Positions 8,521 through 11,055 of a DNA stretch of 11,055 nucleotides are shown one piece after another (within the stretch, counting starts at the first letter, position 1; each line of letters begins with the position of its first letter). A program made the position numbers and the translations under genes. Below the pieces are notes generated by a model, which saw nothing but the letters and a program-made list of their open reading frames with translations, made no database searches and was not told where the DNA came from. Source of the stretch: Monoraphidium neglectum (Eukaryota; Chlorophyta; Chlorophyceae; Sphaeropleales; Selenastraceae); NCBI RefSeq assembly GCF_000611645.1, contig NW_014013300.1, positions 2,576-13,630 on the forward strand, in the 5' to 3' direction.

Positions 8521-9260
8521 CCATGGGCCTGCATGATTACTTCTTCATGAGAGCTAATGTGGTGGGTAAGCGGTTGTGGGCTTGCATGCGCAAATTTTGT
8601 GTCGCCATGTGGGCAGATTATCATGCAGCTGACCGGGCACCCCAGACATGGCGCCGCCGACTGCGCGACCGCACCGCTCGCCACCCCCCGCAGCCCGCCC
8701 GCCTGGGTCGAGGCCGCCGCCACGGGCCTGCTGCAGCTGCTGCGTCAGTCGTCCGTGGCGGGCGCCGCCACCATGCTGCGCGGCGTCTGCGAGGCACCCG
8801 ACCCAGTGGCGGCGATCGGCGCGCTCATGCAGGTGGGGCGCGGCGCCGGCGCCTGCGCCTGCGGCCCCTGCCTTGTGCAAGAGCGCTTGCCGCGCAGCGA
8901 GGGCATGGCAGTGCCTCTTGGCGCGTCAGAAGCGAGGCTGGGCTAATGCATTGGGGGCGTACGCCGGCGTACAAGGCGCGAACTTGGGGATGTGGAGAGA
9001 ATTTTGCGTCACCCTCACACAGCGGCCGTGTGCCCATGCTCTCTCACGCCCTCAATGCCTGCTCACATGCGCACGCGTTCCCCCACACCTACGCAGGGTG
9101 TCTCCCAGTTCATGTGGCGCGCTACCAACTGCGGCATGTCTGTGCGGCTGGCGCTGCTGTCGGACGACGCCCCTGGCCCGGGGGAGGTGCTGCTTTTTGA
9201 GCTCGCGCCAGTCGGTGCGCTTGCAGGGCTGCGTGTGTGTGCGCGCGCCCGCGCGCGCGC

Positions 9261-9310
<50 letters not shown>

Positions 9311-11055
9311 TTGTACTCGTTGTTGGTGTGTGAGGGTGGGGCACCGCGTCCTGTTGAGTGCGTATTGCTTCGAGGCGGCGTTTGGGATGCCGCGGCGCAG
9401 CTCAGCAGCAGTGCCTGCTACGAGACGGGGCGGAGGGTGGCGCACGCGCCGGGAGCCGCGGCGCTGCTCCCAGAATGCGGATGAATTCGGGGCGTTAACG
9501 GGGCATCATGGCATCACGCAGCCCCTAGCTGCGCCGGGCGGTGATGAGCCGCCCGGTGAGCCGCCCGGTGAGCCGCAATCTCAACAACAACGCTCCTCAT
9601 CACCTCCCCACCGCTGCCGCGCGGTGTCGGCTTCCCGCAGGCTCCACAGCCCCCAACGCGCTGCGCAAGCGCGACGGCAGCATCGGCGGCGGCGCCAGCG
9701 GCGCCCTCGGCGGCGGCGGCAGCAACCGCAGCCTGCAGGGCGCGACGCTGGGCGCCGGCGCTGAGGTCACCGTGCGCCAGCTGGCGTTTGGCGGCACCCT
9801 GCTCGAGCGCGCGGTGAGGCACTTGCACCTCCCCCACCCCCTTGTCGGCTCGTGCGCTGGGCGGACAGCGCCGTTTGTGGTGTTGCTGCTCTGCGCCCGT
9901 CTGCCTGTCTCTTACCCGTGCCGGGCCGCCGCCGCCGCCGGCCTCGCCGTGCCGCGGCCGCGGCTTGCGCACCCTCTGCCGTGGGCACACCTTCCCGCAG
10001 CCGCCACCTGCAGTCCGCGCACCCTGGAGCACCACCCCCTGATGCCTTGCCAAACCCCCACCACAAATGAAACCAGTTCGGGATGCACCAAGCGGTCACC
10101 GTCCATGACGCGACGTCCTACATGCAGAACAGCCGCCGCCCCGCGCCAGACCTCTTCTCCCACGCGGCCCCTGTGGCCAGCCTGGCTGTCGTGCCCATGT
10201 TTGTGAGGGACATGCCGCTGGGGGCGGTGTACTTCTGCCCCATGGCGGCGCCCGTGGACTTCGGCAACATCAAGGATGACCTGCTGGTGAGGGTTTCAGG
10301 GTTCTGCGTGAAGGTTATGGGATGGAGCGCGGGCTTGCCTTTTTGGCTGTGAGGTCGCTTGAGTGCGGCAAGTGCGGATGCACGCGGCAGTGCGTGTGAA
10401 ACTCTCCTTGTCCCCCCCCCCAAACACACACACGTAGACATGCACATGTCACACTTGCAGCCTACACCACGTGTACACACAAAGCTCTCCCGGGACAGCC
10501 ACGAGCTCGCACCTGCCTCCTCACGACCGCCCACACGCGCTCTCTCCACATCCCCAGAGTGTGGTGCCCGGGCTGGCCATGGCGCTGGACTACAAGTTGC
10601 AGGGCAACATCAACCAGCTGCACGGCTTGGTCGCAGAGGTGCGTCTTTTGCTGCCAACACACATGCTTTTCTGTCTTCCACTGTAGGCCTGGTAAACAAT
10701 TCGCGCGACAGGCGCGGAGCGGGCGCCCGTCGGCGACGATCCCGCGCCCCGCCTGCTGCTGTAATGGGCAAGAGGCCATCCTAGGGGAACGGGGATCGCC
10801 TCAGCCGTTTGGCGATTTTTGAAGAGCCCCATGTCCTGCCACGGCAACGTGCGGTCGAACAGCTGCCCTGGGCATTGGCCCCCGCCGTTTGCAGGCGCGC
10901 ATGTCTTTGCCCGGCCGCAGCGGCCCTGTCGGCGCCGGCACCGCCGCGCCGCCCGTGGGCGCCGCGGCGCTGAGCGCGGTCGTTGACGACCGTGGCGCGC
11001 CCCTGGCGCAGCTGGGGGATGCCTGGAGCTCTGACAGCTCTGACAGCCCCAAAGC
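6695..11055 (+). CDS. Acylated tandem GAF-domain sensor protein, ten exons seen, 3' end missing
   Basis: Exons are 6695-6910, 7122-7300, 7587-7764, 8183-8331, 8694-8832, 9097-9214, 9641-9813, 10077-10286, 10558-10638 and 10895 to the edge. All introns are GT-AG and every split codon restores Gly (132, 241, 327). At least 534 residues are visible. The start is the first ATG after an in-frame TGA at 6674. MGCASS fits N-myristoylation at Gly2 with palmitoylation at Cys3, so membrane tethering is likely. Residues 12-72 are Ala/Ser-rich linker. GAF-like domain 1 spans about 92-240 (IVVFADGNLDCGVLLAASG; RLRHEAGIASFEAVAI; LGALLLGSS). GAF-like domain 2 spans about 243-480, with a Gly/Ser loop at 339-357, then MHQAVTVHDATSYMQNSRRP, VASLAVVPMF and LGAVYFCP. 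The end seen is low-complexity (SSDSSDSP). GAF domains bind small ligands or mediate dimerisation; no ligand is predictable. A kinase or cyclase domain may follow beyond the edge. The exon 4/5 junction is ambiguous. Confidence 0.75.
7789..7882 (+). repeat. TG/GC-rich degenerate repeat in GAF gene intron 3
   Basis: GCATGCATGTGTGCGCATGC and related TG-rich words lie just inside the intron that starts at 7765, with the TG strand in the sense orientation. It is degenerate rather than a pure microsatellite. Confidence 0.4.
8466..8515 (+). repeat. Perfect (TG)25 microsatellite in GAF gene intron 4
   Basis: Fifty uninterrupted bases of alternating T and G, followed by CGTGTCC. It lies within the intron 8332-8693, about 180 nt before the preferred acceptor. 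Such tracts are length-polymorphic and can form Z-DNA; UG-repeat RNA is bound by splicing regulators in other eukaryotes. Confidence 0.97.
9228..9315 (+). repeat. (GC)n-(GT)n-(GC)n alternating tract in GAF gene intron 6
   Basis: From 9250 to 9310 purines and pyrimidines alternate without a break for 61 bases. CG repeats come first, then a GT run of about 36 bases, then CG repeats again, ending in GTGT. This is a textbook Z-DNA-prone composition. It begins only about 15-35 nt after the exon 6 donor at 9215. Confidence 0.95.
9534..9576 (+). repeat. 12-bp tandem repeat forming alternative GC hairpins near an acceptor site
   Basis: GAGCCGCCCGGT occurs twice (9546-9557, 9558-9569) with a partial third copy to 9576. 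CCGGGCGG (9534-9541) is the exact reverse complement of CCGCCCGG, which lies in the first repeat (9549-9556) and again in the second (9561-9568). One arm can therefore pair with either copy. The element is in intron 6, 65-105 nt before the acceptor at 9640. Confidence 0.7.
10411..10457 (+). repeat. Poly-C run and short CA tract in GAF gene intron 8
   Basis: Ten C are followed by AAACACACACACG and further CA/TG words. Unlike the other intron repeats of this gene, the CA strand is in the sense orientation here. Confidence 0.6.

Noticed and set aside
7911..8723. 270-codon - strand open frame with a Thr-His repeat
   Set aside because: It is the antisense reading of the TG microsatellite and of GAF exon 4.
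8349..9200. 283-codon + strand open frame through the (TG)25 tract
   Set aside because: It consists of a Val-Cys repeat from the microsatellite plus a wrong-frame reading of GAF exon 5, while the spliced GAF frame explains the region.
8648..9484. 278-codon + strand open frame ending GAAALLPECG
   Set aside because: It is out of frame with the GAF exons and runs through the CG/TG repeat. Its last part looks coding-like, but joining exon 6 directly to exon 7 already gives a clean Gly codon and a sensible protein.

Overview
The window looks like nuclear DNA of a green alga (Chlorophyta, probably Chlorophyceae: a Chlamydomonas, Scenedesmus or Raphidocelis type genome). The coding parts are very GC-rich with G/C at third codon positions. 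Genes are split by many GT-AG introns of roughly 210-460 nt. The introns carry (TG)n and CG/TG microsatellites, and TGTAA, the chlorophyte poly(A) signal, occurs downstream of a stop codon. There is no operon, Shine-Dalgarno spacing, CRISPR array, insertion sequence or recognisable tRNA/rRNA gene. Most long open frames are chance products of the GC-rich composition; the real genes appear only after splicing by eye.

Layout. (1) Positions 2-130, + strand: the 3' end of a gene that begins outside the window, 42 codons, function not recognised. (2) 131-1729: a tail-to-tail intergenic region of about 1.6 kb with a plausible poly(A) signal at 726. (3) 1730-4070, - strand: a complete six-exon glutathione S-transferase-like gene. 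It splices in frame to 256 residues and includes microexons of 34 and 51 nt. (4) 4071-6694: a less GC-rich, apparently non-coding 2.6 kb region between two divergently transcribed genes, presumably holding both promoters. (5) 6695-11055, + strand: the first ten exons (at least 534 residues) of a gene running off the right edge. It encodes a protein starting Met-Gly-Cys, a likely myristoylation/palmitoylation site, followed by two GAF-type sensory domains. The effector domain, if any, lies beyond the window; related algal proteins, as I recall them, often carry a protein kinase or nucleotide cyclase domain there.

The GST and GAF genes are divergent neighbours. Nothing in the sequence shows a shared pathway; one is a glutathione-dependent enzyme and the other a predicted membrane-tethered sensor. 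The most useful results are the two reconstructed gene models, an in-frame alternative splice choice at exon 4/5 of the GAF gene, and purine-pyrimidine microsatellites that recur in introns with the TG strand mostly in the sense orientation. I found no clear new biological system, and the candidates offered below are graded accordingly.
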